NCBI GenBank assembly: GCA_029946065.1
Contig: JAQSDU010000019.1
Coordinates: 62,001-126,000, forward strand
Reading direction: 5' to 3'
From: Flavobacterium sp.
GTDB lineage: Bacteria > Bacteroidota > Bacteroidia > Flavobacteriales > Flavobacteriaceae
Length of the DNA stretch: 64,000 nucleotides
A program made the position numbers and the translations under genes. The notes beneath the pieces are model-generated. The model saw only the letters and a program-made list of their open reading frames with translations, searched no databases and was not told the origin of the DNA. Positions 48,173-56,996 of the stretch are shown piece by piece. How positions within the stretch are numbered: position 1 is the first letter of the stretch; every line of letters begins with the position of its first letter.

Positions 48173-49306
48173 ATGAAATTAGACAGAAAAGAAATCCTCA
48201 AAGCACTAGAAACCATCACGGTTGCAGGCGAAGGAAAAAATATGGTCGAAAGCGGTGCCATTGCCAATGTGCTCACGTTCGGAGATGAAGTCGTTGTTGA
48301 TTTATTGCTCCATTCACCGGCGATGCACATCAAAAAACGCGCAGAAGACGACATCCGCAAGGCGATTTTGGAAAAAGTATCCGCCGAAGCGAAAATCAAA
48401 ATCAACACCAAAGTCGAGACACCCGAAAAACCCAACGAAATCAAAGGAAAATCCATTCCCGGAATCAAGAATATCATTGCGGTAGCTTCCGGAAAAGGCG
48501 GCGTCGGAAAATCAACAGTAACCGCTAATCTAGCCGTAACATTGGCAAAAATGGGCTTTTCTGTCGGTATTCTCGATGCAGATATTTATGGGCCATCAAT
48601 GCCAATCATGTTCGATGTTGAATCTGCGAAGCCAATATCCGTTAATGTTGATGGCAAATCAAAAATGAAACCCATCGAAAGCTACGAAGTCAAAATCCTC
48701 TCCATAGGATTCTTTACCGCACCAAGCCAAGCCGTTATCTGGCGAGGACCAATGGCTTCAAAAGCATTAAACCAGATGATTTTTGATGCCGATTGGGGCG
48801 AACTCGATTTCATGCTCATCGATTTACCGCCGGGAACTGGCGACATCCATTTGTCGATCATGCAATCGCTTCCAATTACCGGCGCCGTTGTTGTAAGCAC
48901 GCCGCAAGCCGTAGCTTTAGCCGATGCAAAAAAAGGTGTTTCGATGTTCTTATCGGAAAGCATCAATGTTCCCGTTTTGGGAATCATAGAAAACATGGCC
49001 TATTTCACGCCCGAAGAATTACCAGAAAACAAATATTATATCTTCGGCAAAGAAGGCGCGCAAAATCTCGCCGCAGATCTTGGGGTTCCATTTCTAGGCG
49101 AAGTGCCAATCGTACAATCCATCCGCGAAGCTGGCGATTACGGTCGTCCCGCAGCCTTGCAAACCGCTTCAGTTATCGAAGGCGTTTTCGAAGAGATTAC
49201 TAGAAATGTCGTTCAAGAAACGGTTAACCGAAATGAAAATTTACCCGCAACCGAAGCCATCAAGATTACAACAATGGCGGGCTGTTCGGCAGTGAAGAAG
49301 AATTAG
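48173..49306 (+). CDS. Mrp/NBP35-type ATP-binding Fe-S carrier protein
   Basis: N-terminal MIP18-like domain, ASGKGGVGKSTVTANLAVTLA Walker A. Confidence 0.93.
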   Translation: MKLDRKEILKALETITVAGEGKNMVESGAIANVLTFGDEVVVDLLLHSPAMHIKKRAEDDIRKAILEKVSAEAKIKINTKVETPEKPNEIKGKSIPGIKNIIAVASGKGGVGKSTVTANLAVTLAKMGFSVGILDADIYGPSMPIMFDVESAKPISVNVDGKSKMKPIESYEVKILSIGFFTAPSQAVIWRGPMASKALNQMIFDADWGELDFMLIDLPPGTGDIHLSIMQSLPITGAVVVSTPQAVALADAKKGVSMFLSESINVPVLGIIENMAYFTPEELPENKYYIFGKEGAQNLAADLGVPFLGEVPIVQSIREAGDYGRPAALQTASVIEGVFEEITRNVVQETVNRNENLPATEAIKITTMAGCSAVKKN

Positions 49307-49385
49307 ATAATTTGATAATGAGAAAATTAGATAATGAGAAAATGTATAAATTTTCTAATTTTCTAATTTTCTAATTGATACATTA
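49304..49385. repeat. Tandem TTAGATAATGAGAAAA / TTTTCTAA word repeat with inverted arms
   Basis: Left AATTAGATAATTTGATAATGAGAAAATTAGATAATGAGAAAAT; right ATTTTCTAATTTTCTAATTTTCTAATT. Confidence 0.7.
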
Positions 49386-49390
49386 GTAAT

Positions 49391-49630
49391 ATGACAACAG
49401 AAGAATTAACACAAAACGTCGAAAAAGCGCTCGAAGAAATCCGTCCGTTCCTAAATTCCGACGGCGGTGACATCAAGCTCATCGGTATCGAAAACGACAA
49501 ACATGTCACCGTTCGCCTTGAAGGCGCTTGCATCAGTTGCAGCGTCAACCAAATGACACTCAAGGCCGGCGTGGAAACGACCATCAAGAAATTCGCACCG
49601 CAAATCGAAACGGTTGTGAATATTTCCTAG
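49391..49630 (+). CDS. NifU C-terminal-domain (NFU) Fe-S scaffold
   Basis: IRPFLNSDGGDIKLIGIE...LEGACISCSVNQMTLKAGVE, CxxC. Confidence 0.94.
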   Translation: MTTEELTQNVEKALEEIRPFLNSDGGDIKLIGIENDKHVTVRLEGACISCSVNQMTLKAGVETTIKKFAPQIETVVNIS

Positions 49631-49702
49631 TGTAGTAATTGTTTTAGGGCGTTTCCTTGTTGTGGAACTTGTAAATTCACGACAAATTTCCTGCAACAAC
49701 AA

Positions 49703-49772
49703 CGTCGGGCTTTCGGCTTAATCTTTTCCCCTCTAAAGAAGCGGGAAAAAGGATACCGCCTCAATCCCTAAC
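49703..49772 (-). ncRNA. Structured intergenic element, copy 3 (GGG/CCC subtype)
   Basis: Minus strand GTTAGGGATTGAGGCGGTATCCTTTTTCCC...GGGGAAAAGATTAAGCCGAAAGCCCGACG. Confidence 0.55.
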
Positions 49773-49800
49773 GCAGAACAGACGAGAAAGAAGAATACCT

Positions 49801-49825
49801 GACAGCCACCGGCTGTCCTCCTTTT
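49801..49825 (+). terminator. Short hairpin GACAGCC-ACC-GGCTGTC followed by pyrimidine tract
   Basis: GACAGCCACCGGCTGTCCTCCTTTT. Confidence 0.5.
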
Positions 49826-49850
49826 AATTTCAAATCTAACGCGTAAACCA

Positions 49851-49908
49851 GTCAAAAGTCAAAGTCGGCAAATTCTTCCTTTCGACTTTTAACTTTCAAC
49901 TTTGAGAC
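49851..49908. repeat. GTCAAAAGTCAAAGTCG / CGACTTTTAACTTTCAAC inverted word repeat
   Basis: Arms near-complementary, allowing G:U pairs. Confidence 0.6.
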
Positions 49909-49916
49909 TTTAATTC

Positions 49917-50972
49917 ATGATAGAAACAGACATACTCATCATCGGCGCAGGTCCAACCGGACTCTTTGCTGTATTTGAAGCAGGATTGCTAAAACTCAAA
50001 TGCCATATCATTGATGCCTTGCCACAGTCGGGCGGACAATTATCTGAGTTGTATCCGAAAAAGCCAATCTTCGATATTCCTGGTTTTCCGGAAGTTTTGG
50101 CTGGCGATTTGGTAACCAATTTAATGGAGCAAATCAAGCAATTCCAACCCGGATTTACTTTGGGCGAACGCGCAGAAACCATAGAACACCTCGAAGACGG
50201 AACGTTCATCGTTACAACCAACCTCGGCACAAAACACCACGCCAATTCCATAGCAATTGCTGGCGGTTTGGGCAGCTTTGAACCAAGGAAGCCACTCATA
50301 GAAGATATTGAATTTTATGAAAACAAAGGCGTGAAATATTTCATTAAGGATCCGGAGCAATTCCGCAACAAAAGAGTCGTGATTGCCGGCGGCGGTGATT
50401 CGGCTTTAGATTGGAGTATTTTTCTTTCCAATGTCGCTTCCGAAGTAACATTAATCCACAGAAGAAACGAATTTCGCGGCGCATTGGATTCTGTTGACAA
50501 AGTGCAAGAACTCAAAAACGAAGGCAAAATAAAATTGATTACTCCGGCAGAAGTTGTCGGACTCAATGGCGCAGAACATTTAGAATCTGTCGATACTGAA
50601 GATGACAAAGGAGCACATCGCAAAATTGAAACCGATTATTTTATTCCGCTTTTCGGACTATCTCCAAAACTTGGTCCGATAGCCAATTGGGGACTCGAAA
50701 TTGAAAAAAATGCAATCAAAGTCAACAACGCTTTAGATTACCAAACTAATATTCCAGGTATTTACGCGATCGGCGATGTCAATACCTATCCCGGAAAATT
50801 AAAATTGATCCTTTGTGGTTTCCACGAAGCGACTTTAATGTGTCAAAGCATTTACCAACGAATGAATCCGGGCAAGAAATATGTAATGAAGTATACCACG
50901 GTTTCTGGCGTTGATGGTTTTGACGGTACACGAAAAGAAGCCGAAAAACAAGTTGTAAAGTCAATAGATTAA
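49917..50972 (+). CDS. NAD(P)/FAD oxidoreductase, thioredoxin-reductase-like ferredoxin-NADP reductase
   Basis: DILIIGAGPTGLFAVFEAGLLKLKCHIIDALPQSGGQLSELYP; VVIAGGGDSALDW; IYAIGDVNTYPGKLKLI. Confidence 0.93.
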   Translation: MIETDILIIGAGPTGLFAVFEAGLLKLKCHIIDALPQSGGQLSELYPKKPIFDIPGFPEVLAGDLVTNLMEQIKQFQPGFTLGERAETIEHLEDGTFIVTTNLGTKHHANSIAIAGGLGSFEPRKPLIEDIEFYENKGVKYFIKDPEQFRNKRVVIAGGGDSALDWSIFLSNVASEVTLIHRRNEFRGALDSVDKVQELKNEGKIKLITPAEVVGLNGAEHLESVDTEDDKGAHRKIETDYFIPLFGLSPKLGPIANWGLEIEKNAIKVNNALDYQTNIPGIYAIGDVNTYPGKLKLILCGFHEATLMCQSIYQRMNPGKKYVMKYTTVSGVDGFDGTRKEAEKQVVKSID

Positions 50973-51538
50973 TGAAACTGAATCATCCTGCGTTGACCGA
51001 TTTGTTGCAAAAAGCATATTCTGCCGAAAAGGCTGCCGCTTTTGCTTATCAAGGGCATGCGGGTTCAGTGAAAGATGTTTCTGAAAAGGCAGCAATTCGC
51101 CAGATTGAAATAGACGAATGGTTTCACAGAAAAGAAGTACTTCAAATCATGAATGTTTATGATATTCCGGTTTCTAAATGGTACGAGTTTAAATTTTATA
51201 TCATTGGAAAAATCATTTCAGGAAGTTGCTATGTAATTGGGTGGTTCATGCCTTTTTATTTTGCCGGAAGGCTCGAAAGCGGAAATGTTTGCGAATATTT
51301 TAGGATAAAACAGTATTTCAACTCACTTGGCATTAAAGAACATGATCTTCTGTTTTATGAAATGGGAATGAAGGAAAAAGAACATGAAATCTATTTCTTA
51401 GCGCATATAAAGACCAATAAATTCCTTCCGTTTTATGAAAAGTACTTTTCGTGGGGAAATAATTCGAGTTTCAATAACATCGACCTTGACAAGAAATATC
51501 CGGTAGAACATTCAGATCATTATTGTAAAAGAGAATAA
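50972..51538 (+). CDS. COQ7-like/ferritin-like diiron protein
   Basis: Helical; AEKAAAFAYQGH, EWFH (ExxH), CEYFR, EKEH (ExxH) diiron-ligand pattern. Confidence 0.72.
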   Translation: MKLNHPALTDLLQKAYSAEKAAAFAYQGHAGSVKDVSEKAAIRQIEIDEWFHRKEVLQIMNVYDIPVSKWYEFKFYIIGKIISGSCYVIGWFMPFYFAGRLESGNVCEYFRIKQYFNSLGIKEHDLLFYEMGMKEKEHEIYFLAHIKTNKFLPFYEKYFSWGNNSSFNNIDLDKKYPVEHSDHYCKRE

Positions 51539-51539
51539 A

Positions 51540-51863
51540 ATGGCACAAGACATTATCATTAAAATTACTGACCGCGAAGGCACTATTCACGAACTACAAG
51601 CACCAACTGATATGTCCATGAACATCATGGAACTCTGCAAAGCCTATGATCTACCTGTTGAAGGCACTTGTGGCGGCATGGCGATGTGCGCTTCTTGTCA
51701 ATGTTACGTGCTCAACGATGTACCGTTGCCGGAAATGGGTGATGAGGAAAAAGCGATGTTGTCTGAAGCTTTTTATGTAAAATCCAACAGCCGATTAGGT
51801 TGTCAAATCCCAATTAAGGAAGCGTTCGACGGACTAGAACTAGAACTCGCTCCGGAGTATTAA
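51540..51863 (+). CDS. 2Fe-2S ferredoxin
   Basis: EGTCGGMAMCASCQCYV (CX5CX2C) plus LGCQIP. Confidence 0.95.
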   Translation: MAQDIIIKITDREGTIHELQAPTDMSMNIMELCKAYDLPVEGTCGGMAMCASCQCYVLNDVPLPEMGDEEKAMLSEAFYVKSNSRLGCQIPIKEAFDGLELELAPEY

Positions 51864-51909
51864 AAAGTAAGTTGTAATTCGCACACAACATTTAACTATC
51901 TACAGAAAA

Positions 51910-52635
51910 CTACTCCTGCAAAAGAGCGTTCGCAACGGGAAATAACAACTCTACAAATTTAGCATACGCCAATTGCGAAGGATGCAATCCGTCTGAAGCG
52001 ACGAGTGTGGTGTTGTCCAATCCTTGTCTTGTAATGGGTGTAATGTCAATGAATTTTACACCATTCTGCTCAGCATAATTTTTAGCAAAGGCATTATATT
52101 GGTCAATTTCCGAAGAAATCTGTGCCTGATTTCCTGTGCTCATGCCGTAAGGTGTATAAGCATAATCCGGTATCGAAACTACAATTACGTGGTTTTTATC
52201 GCCTTTCGCCAAGTTTATGGCTGTATTGAGCAATTCAGGAAATTCCTGCTCATATATTGAAAAGGCTTTCTGTTGGTATTGGTTGTTGACGCCAATTAAG
52301 AGCGTCACCAAGTCATAATCATTAGGTAATCCAACTTGTGCAATTGTCGTTTTTAAATTGGTGGTTGTCCAGCCCGTTTGCGCCACTATTTTGAGGTTAT
52401 AATTGGCGTCGATGCTTCCGGCGAGCATTGTTTTCAATTGTTCCGGAAAACGACAAGTTTCACAAACACTTTGTCCAATTGTATAACTGTCTCCTAAAGC
52501 AAGATATTTAATGGTTCGCGCCGTAGGTTGTGTTATTGGTGGAACGTAGGCAGATTCGCTGTCGTCAATGCCGCCCGAGCAAGATACCAAAAGCAAAACG
52601 AAAAGCAGCTTTGCACATTTTTTAAGTAAGTTCAT
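51910..52635 (-). CDS. SGNH/GDSL-family lipoprotein esterase
   Basis: MNLLKKCAKLLFVLLLVSC lipobox; LALGDSYTIGQ; LLIGVNNQ; SDGLHPSQLAY; start chosen at 52635. Confidence 0.88.
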   Translation of the reverse strand: MNLLKKCAKLLFVLLLVSCSGGIDDSESAYVPPITQPTARTIKYLALGDSYTIGQSVCETCRFPEQLKTMLAGSIDANYNLKIVAQTGWTTTNLKTTIAQVGLPNDYDLVTLLIGVNNQYQQKAFSIYEQEFPELLNTAINLAKGDKNHVIVVSIPDYAYTPYGMSTGNQAQISSEIDQYNAFAKNYAEQNGVKFIDITPITRQGLDNTTLVASDGLHPSQLAYAKFVELLFPVANALLQE

Positions 52636-52685
52636 CTTTATATGTTTTACTAAGAAATACCTACGCAAAATAATAGTTTTCAGTT

Positions 52686-53468
52686 TTATGCGGGTTCCAT
52701 TTTCAGTGCAATTTTCTCTTGAATGGCATTCCACAAACCGATGCGTTTTTCAAGAGCTAAAACAGAAATTTCTTCGACTTCCTTCCATTTTGCAGCATTG
52801 TTACCGCAAAGTGTGCTGACCATTTCCAAGGCTTTCGGACCGTGATCGTCGGCATCTAATTCGATATGCCTTTCAAAATAATAAATCAGTTTGTCGAGAT
52901 TGGTTTCCGGAAAATTAGACTTGAAGTTTTTCAGGATTTCTGTAAACATCGCCGGAATCAAATCTTCTCTTCCAAAGGTAAATGCTGCGGCAATTTGGTG
53001 CGGTTTTCCTTCTTCGATGACACGGAACGTAAAATCTAGGAAAGCTTTGATGTCGGGATGTAAACGGCTGTTTTTGATCGAAACAAAAATATTTTGCATG
53101 CTGATGACATTTTTCAAAAAAGCATCCAATTGCGTTGTATCGGCTTTTAAATCCTGCATGGCTTCGACATACATTTCAAAATGGCTTTGTCTTCTACCGT
53201 CAAGCGTAAGATCACTTTCTTCCGCCAGAACGATTTCATTAATAAGATAACGTGTTTCTGGATTCTCGGAAGCAAACCATGGCGTAGTTGTGCAAGTAAG
53301 CTTGGATTGTAAGGCTTTCAATAGGGACATGAAATCCCAAACGGCATAGACATGGCTTTCAAGAAAGCAATTCAAATCGTCAAGTGTCTGGATTTTTTGG
53401 TACAAAGTATGCTGCAGCAACTGGTCTTTCTGCGTTTCGATACGGCTGTTGATGTAATCAGTATTCAT
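52686..53468 (-). CDS. DUF3050 (heme-oxygenase-like fold) protein
   Basis: YAVWDFMSLLKALQ; AAAFTFGREDLIPAMF; YYFERHIELDADDHG. Confidence 0.82.
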   Translation of the reverse strand: MNTDYINSRIETQKDQLLQHTLYQKIQTLDDLNCFLESHVYAVWDFMSLLKALQSKLTCTTTPWFASENPETRYLINEIVLAEESDLTLDGRRQSHFEMYVEAMQDLKADTTQLDAFLKNVISMQNIFVSIKNSRLHPDIKAFLDFTFRVIEEGKPHQIAAAFTFGREDLIPAMFTEILKNFKSNFPETNLDKLIYYFERHIELDADDHGPKALEMVSTLCGNNAAKWKEVEEISVLALEKRIGLWNAIQEKIALKMEPA

Positions 53469-53491
53469 AGCGTGAATTTTTTCGTAAAAGT

Positions 53492-53523
53492 AAAAAAGCT
53501 TCCCAGAAACAGGAAGCTTTTTG
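53492..53523 (-). terminator. Terminator-like hairpin between acyl-CoA dehydrogenase and DUF3050 genes
   Basis: Minus CAAAAAGCTTCC-TGTTTCTG-GGAAGCTTTTTTA; it lies upstream of the acyl-CoA dehydrogenase 3' end and downstream of DUF3050 start, so target transcript is ambiguous. Confidence 0.6.
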
Positions 53524-53548
53524 TATTGATTTTAGTTATTGTTTAATA

Positions 53549-54727
53549 CTATTTAAAAGCCGAAATCCCCGTGATGTCCATTCCGGTAATCAATAAATGG
53601 ATGTCATGCGTGCCTTCGTAAGTAATTACAGATTCTAAGTTCATACTGTGGCGCATTATAGAATATTCACCAGTGATGCCCATTCCACCCAATATTTGTC
53701 TGGCTTCTCTTGCAATGTGAATGGCCATATCAACGTTGTTTCTTTTCGCCATAGAAATTTGTGCTGATGTCGCGCGACCTTCGTTTCTCAAAACGCCTAA
53801 TCTCCAAGTAAGCAATTGTGCTTTAGTGATTTCGGTGATCATTTCGGCGAGTTTTTTCTGCTGCAATTGCATTCCGGCTATAGGTTTGTCAAATTGAATT
53901 CTTTCTTTGGCATAACGCAAAGCCGTATCATAACAGTCCATTGCTGCTCCGATTGCGCCCCAAGCGATGCCATATCTTGCAGAATCAAGGCAGCCAAGCG
54001 GTGCACCCAATCCTGATTTGTTAGGTAGTAAATTTTCTTTTGGTACTTTGACGTTATCGAAAATCAATTCGCCAGTTGCAGAGGCACGAAGTGACCATTT
54101 GTTGTGTGTTTCAGGAGTAGTGAAGCCTTCCATGCCGCGTTCAACGATCAATCCGTGGATACGTCCGCTTTCGTCTTTTGCCCAAACGACAGCGATGTCT
54201 GCGAAAGGTGCGTTGGAAATCCACATTTTGGCGCCGTTCAATAGATAATGGTCGCCCATGTCTTTAAAGTTTGTCGTCATTCCGCCTGGATTCGAACCGT
54301 GATCTGGTTCTGTTAAACCGAAACAACCGATGAACTCGCCTGTTGCTAATTTTGGTAGGTATTTCACTCTTTGTTCTTCGTTGCCGTATTTCCAGATTGG
54401 GTACATTACGAGTGAAGATTGCACTGATGAAGTCGAACGAACGCCAGAATCACCTCTTTCAATTTCTTGCATGATGAGTCCATAGGAAATCTGGTCAAGT
54501 CCTGCGCCGCCGTATTCTTCTGGGATATATGGGCCAAAACCACCAATTTCACCAAGGCCTTTGATGATTTGCTTTGGGAATTCTGCTCTTTGTGCATAAT
54601 CCTCAATGATGGGTGATACTTCACGTTTTACCCAAGCACGTGCGGCATCGCGCACTAATTTGTGCTCTTCGGTCAGTAAATCATCTAACAAATAGTAATC
54701 CGGCGATTGGAATAAATCTGGTTTCAT
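53549..54727 (-). CDS. Acyl-CoA dehydrogenase (glutaryl-CoA dehydrogenase-like)
   Basis: GCFGLTEPDHGSNPGGMTT; RQILGGMGITGEYSIMRHSMNLESVITYEGTHDIHLLI. Confidence 0.92.
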   Translation of the reverse strand: MKPDLFQSPDYYLLDDLLTEEHKLVRDAARAWVKREVSPIIEDYAQRAEFPKQIIKGLGEIGGFGPYIPEEYGGAGLDQISYGLIMQEIERGDSGVRSTSSVQSSLVMYPIWKYGNEEQRVKYLPKLATGEFIGCFGLTEPDHGSNPGGMTTNFKDMGDHYLLNGAKMWISNAPFADIAVVWAKDESGRIHGLIVERGMEGFTTPETHNKWSLRASATGELIFDNVKVPKENLLPNKSGLGAPLGCLDSARYGIAWGAIGAAMDCYDTALRYAKERIQFDKPIAGMQLQQKKLAEMITEITKAQLLTWRLGVLRNEGRATSAQISMAKRNNVDMAIHIAREARQILGGMGITGEYSIMRHSMNLESVITYEGTHDIHLLITGMDITGISAFK

Positions 54728-54752
54728 AACAAGCTTTTTGGTTTAATGGTGG

Positions 54753-54760
54753 CAAATTTA
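54753..54760 (-). promoter_or_regulatory. -7 box TAAATTTG of acyl-CoA dehydrogenase gene
   Basis: Minus-strand TAnnTTTG match. Confidence 0.55.
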
Positions 54761-54930
54761 CAGAAAGAAATTTAACAATCCCGTGAACGAATGTTATAAT
54801 TTCAATCGAATTCGTAAAATTATTTTGAAAATGGGAATAAAAATTGTGAATATGGAAAATAAGAATAAGGTTGTCTGTATTGGGGAAAGTTTCCAGTCTT
54901 TTAAAGGCTAGAAGTTTTCAAAATAAGCGG

Positions 54931-55638
54931 TTACATTTTCAAATAAAAATCTTTTGTCAAGGCAATATATTCTGGGGTGTAATTGTGGCGTGAAATCTCA
55001 ATGATAAGTTCGTCAATAGGGAAATCTTCAGTTTTATTTCTGCTGAAAGCCATTAGACTTCTTTTAATTTCAGAAGTTGCGGTGCCTTTTGTATGGGTAA
55101 TTTTCATCGGATACAATTCAGCTTCGAATGCTAAATCCAGAAATTTCTTTTCTTCTTTGTATGGAATGATAACGGCGAAAATACCGTTTTCGGAAAGCAG
55201 TAAATCAACAGCTTCGATTAAATGCTCAAACGGCAATGCGTCCTGAAATCTCGCCTGGTCACGTTGTTCGTTTCCGGTGAAATAATCCTCAGAAAAGAAC
55301 GGTGGATTGGAAATAATGAGGTCGTATTCATCTTCGGGTTCTTCAATAAATTCATCCAACCCAGCGTGGAAACAGAAAAGACGGTCGCCCCAAGGAGAAT
55401 TTTCGAAATTCTCTACGCATTGTTCGTAGGCATTTTCGTCGATTTCCAAGGCATCAATTTGTTCGGCAGAAGTTCGTTGGGCTAACATTAATGACAAAAT
55501 TCCGGTGCCGGTGCCAATATCTAAAACAGAAAAAGGATTGTTGTATATTGGTGTCCACGCGCCAAGTAAAACACTGTCTGTGCCGATTTTCATCGCACAT
55601 TTGTCTTGTTCAACTGAAAATTGCTTGAATTGGAACAA
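54931..55638 (-). CDS. tRNA1(Val) (adenine-N6)-methyltransferase-like
   Basis: VLDIGTGTGILSLMLAQR; LIISNPPFF (NPPF). Confidence 0.9.
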   Translation of the reverse strand: MFQFKQFSVEQDKCAMKIGTDSVLLGAWTPIYNNPFSVLDIGTGTGILSLMLAQRTSAEQIDALEIDENAYEQCVENFENSPWGDRLFCFHAGLDEFIEEPEDEYDLIISNPPFFSEDYFTGNEQRDQARFQDALPFEHLIEAVDLLLSENGIFAVIIPYKEEKKFLDLAFEAELYPMKITHTKGTATSEIKRSLMAFSRNKTEDFPIDELIIEISRHNYTPEYIALTKDFYLKM

Positions 55639-55645
55639 ATTGATT

Positions 55646-55780
55646 AATAATTAATAATGATGGTGTGTTGAACTTATGTGCCCTAGCCCCGATAGTAGTG
55701 GAAATCCTTTTGTGAAACGCAGTGGAGCAAAAGATTGAAACGGATAGCGGGAAATTGCTCCTAAAAAAATTATTAATTAT
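55646..55780. repeat. Inverted arms AATAATTAATAAT / ATTATTAATTATT enclosing element copy 2
   Basis: 13-bp perfect inverted repeat flanking 55682-55753. Confidence 0.6.
55682..55753 (+). ncRNA. Structured intergenic element, copy 2
   Basis: CCTAGCCCCGATAGTAGTGGAAATCCTTTTG...CAAAAGATTGAAACGGATAGCGGGAA. Confidence 0.6.
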
Positions 55781-55793
55781 TCACTGTTAATTA

Positions 55794-56318
55794 TCAAAGA
55801 TACATTTCGAGTAAGCCTTCCGGTAAATTCATAATAACCTTTTTGTTTTCACGGTCAATCTTCACCAAAAAATGATCAATCATTGGAACAAGTATTTCGA
55901 CTTCGCCATTCAAAACTTCAAAAAGCGGTTGGGCAGACGAATCATTCACGGCGTGTATTATTCCGAAAACGCCTAAACGTTTGTCTTCAATTTCAAATCC
56001 GATGACTTCGTGAAAGTAGAATTTGTTGCCGCTAAGTTTCGGCAGCATTTTTAAGGGAAGGTAAACGGCGTTGCCAATAACAGCATCGGCGTCTTCCTCG
56101 GTGTTCATGTCTTCAAAACGAACGCGAAGAAAGTCGTTTTTGTGCAGGGAACTATTTTCAATAAAAAAAGGAACCAGATGTTTGCCGCATTCGACAAACA
56201 CTGATTCCAAATTTTCGTATAACTCGGGTTCGTCGGTATCTAAATAGATAAGGACTTCACCTTTGAAACTGAATTTTTTTGCGATTTTACCTAAATAGAA
56301 ACAATCTTCTTTACGCAT
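55794..56318 (-). CDS. rimM: Ribosome maturation factor RimM
   Basis: YLGKIAKKFSFKGEVLIYLDTDEPELY; NLPEGLLEMYL. Confidence 0.94.
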   Translation of the reverse strand: MRKEDCFYLGKIAKKFSFKGEVLIYLDTDEPELYENLESVFVECGKHLVPFFIENSSLHKNDFLRVRFEDMNTEEDADAVIGNAVYLPLKMLPKLSGNKFYFHEVIGFEIEDKRLGVFGIIHAVNDSSAQPLFEVLNGEVEILVPMIDHFLVKIDRENKKVIMNLPEGLLEMYL

Positions 56319-56333
56319 GAACCGCTGGAAAAA

Positions 56334-56948
56334 TTAAGCCTGAGTTTCTTCGTTGTTTTCTTCAGCAGCAGGAGCTTCTTCAGTTGCAGGAGCTTCTTCA
56401 ACGGCTTGAGTTTCCTCAGCAGCTACTTCAGCAACTTCTTCTGTTTCTTCAACTTCAGGTGCATTTGCAGCAGCTTCAGCAGCGATAGCATCGGCTTCAG
56501 CTTGAGCCGCAGTGGCTAAACGTTTTGCGTTAACAGCTTGTTCTGCTTTCAAAGCTTTTGCTTTAGCATCTGATTGTGCTTTAGTCAAACCTTCTTTTTT
56601 AGCATCAACTTTACCTGCTTTTTGGTCTAACCAGTCAGCCAATTTAGCATCAGCCTGCTCCTGGGTCAACGCTCCTTTGCGAACGCCTCCGTCAAGGTGG
56701 TGTTTCAACAACGCTCCTTTATAAGAAAGGATTGCTCTTGCGGTATCAGTTGGTTGTGCGCCATTGTGTAACCATTGAACAGCACTGTCAAGGTTAAGAT
56801 CGATGGTTGCAGGATTGGTGTTTGGATTGTAAGTACCGATTTTTTCAAGGTATTTACCATCTCTTTTTGAGCGTGCATCAGCAGCTACTACCCAGTAAAA
56901 AGGTTTTCCTTTTTTACCGTGTCTTTGTAATCTAATTTTTACAGACAT
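56334..56948 (-). CDS. rpsP: 30S ribosomal protein S16 with long Ala/Glu-rich C-terminal extension
   Basis: MSVKIRLQRHGKKGKPFYWVVAADARSKRDGKYLEKIGTYNP. Confidence 0.97.
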   Translation of the reverse strand: MSVKIRLQRHGKKGKPFYWVVAADARSKRDGKYLEKIGTYNPNTNPATIDLNLDSAVQWLHNGAQPTDTARAILSYKGALLKHHLDGGVRKGALTQEQADAKLADWLDQKAGKVDAKKEGLTKAQSDAKAKALKAEQAVNAKRLATAAQAEADAIAAEAAANAPEVEETEEVAEVAAEETQAVEEAPATEEAPAAEENNEETQA

Positions 56949-56966
56949 AATCTAAGATTAAATTTT

Positions 56967-56981
56967 GAGGTACACGACCTC
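56967..56981 (-). promoter_or_regulatory. Hairpin GAGGT-N5-ACCTC in rpsP leader
   Basis: Lies between the -7 box (56997-57004) and the rpsP start codon. Confidence 0.45.
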
Positions 56982-56996
56982 GATTAATTAAGGGTG

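Noticed and set aside
48793-49203. 136-aa Arg/His-rich ORF within mrp
   Set aside because: Alternate-frame shadow ORF of the Mrp ATPase gene.
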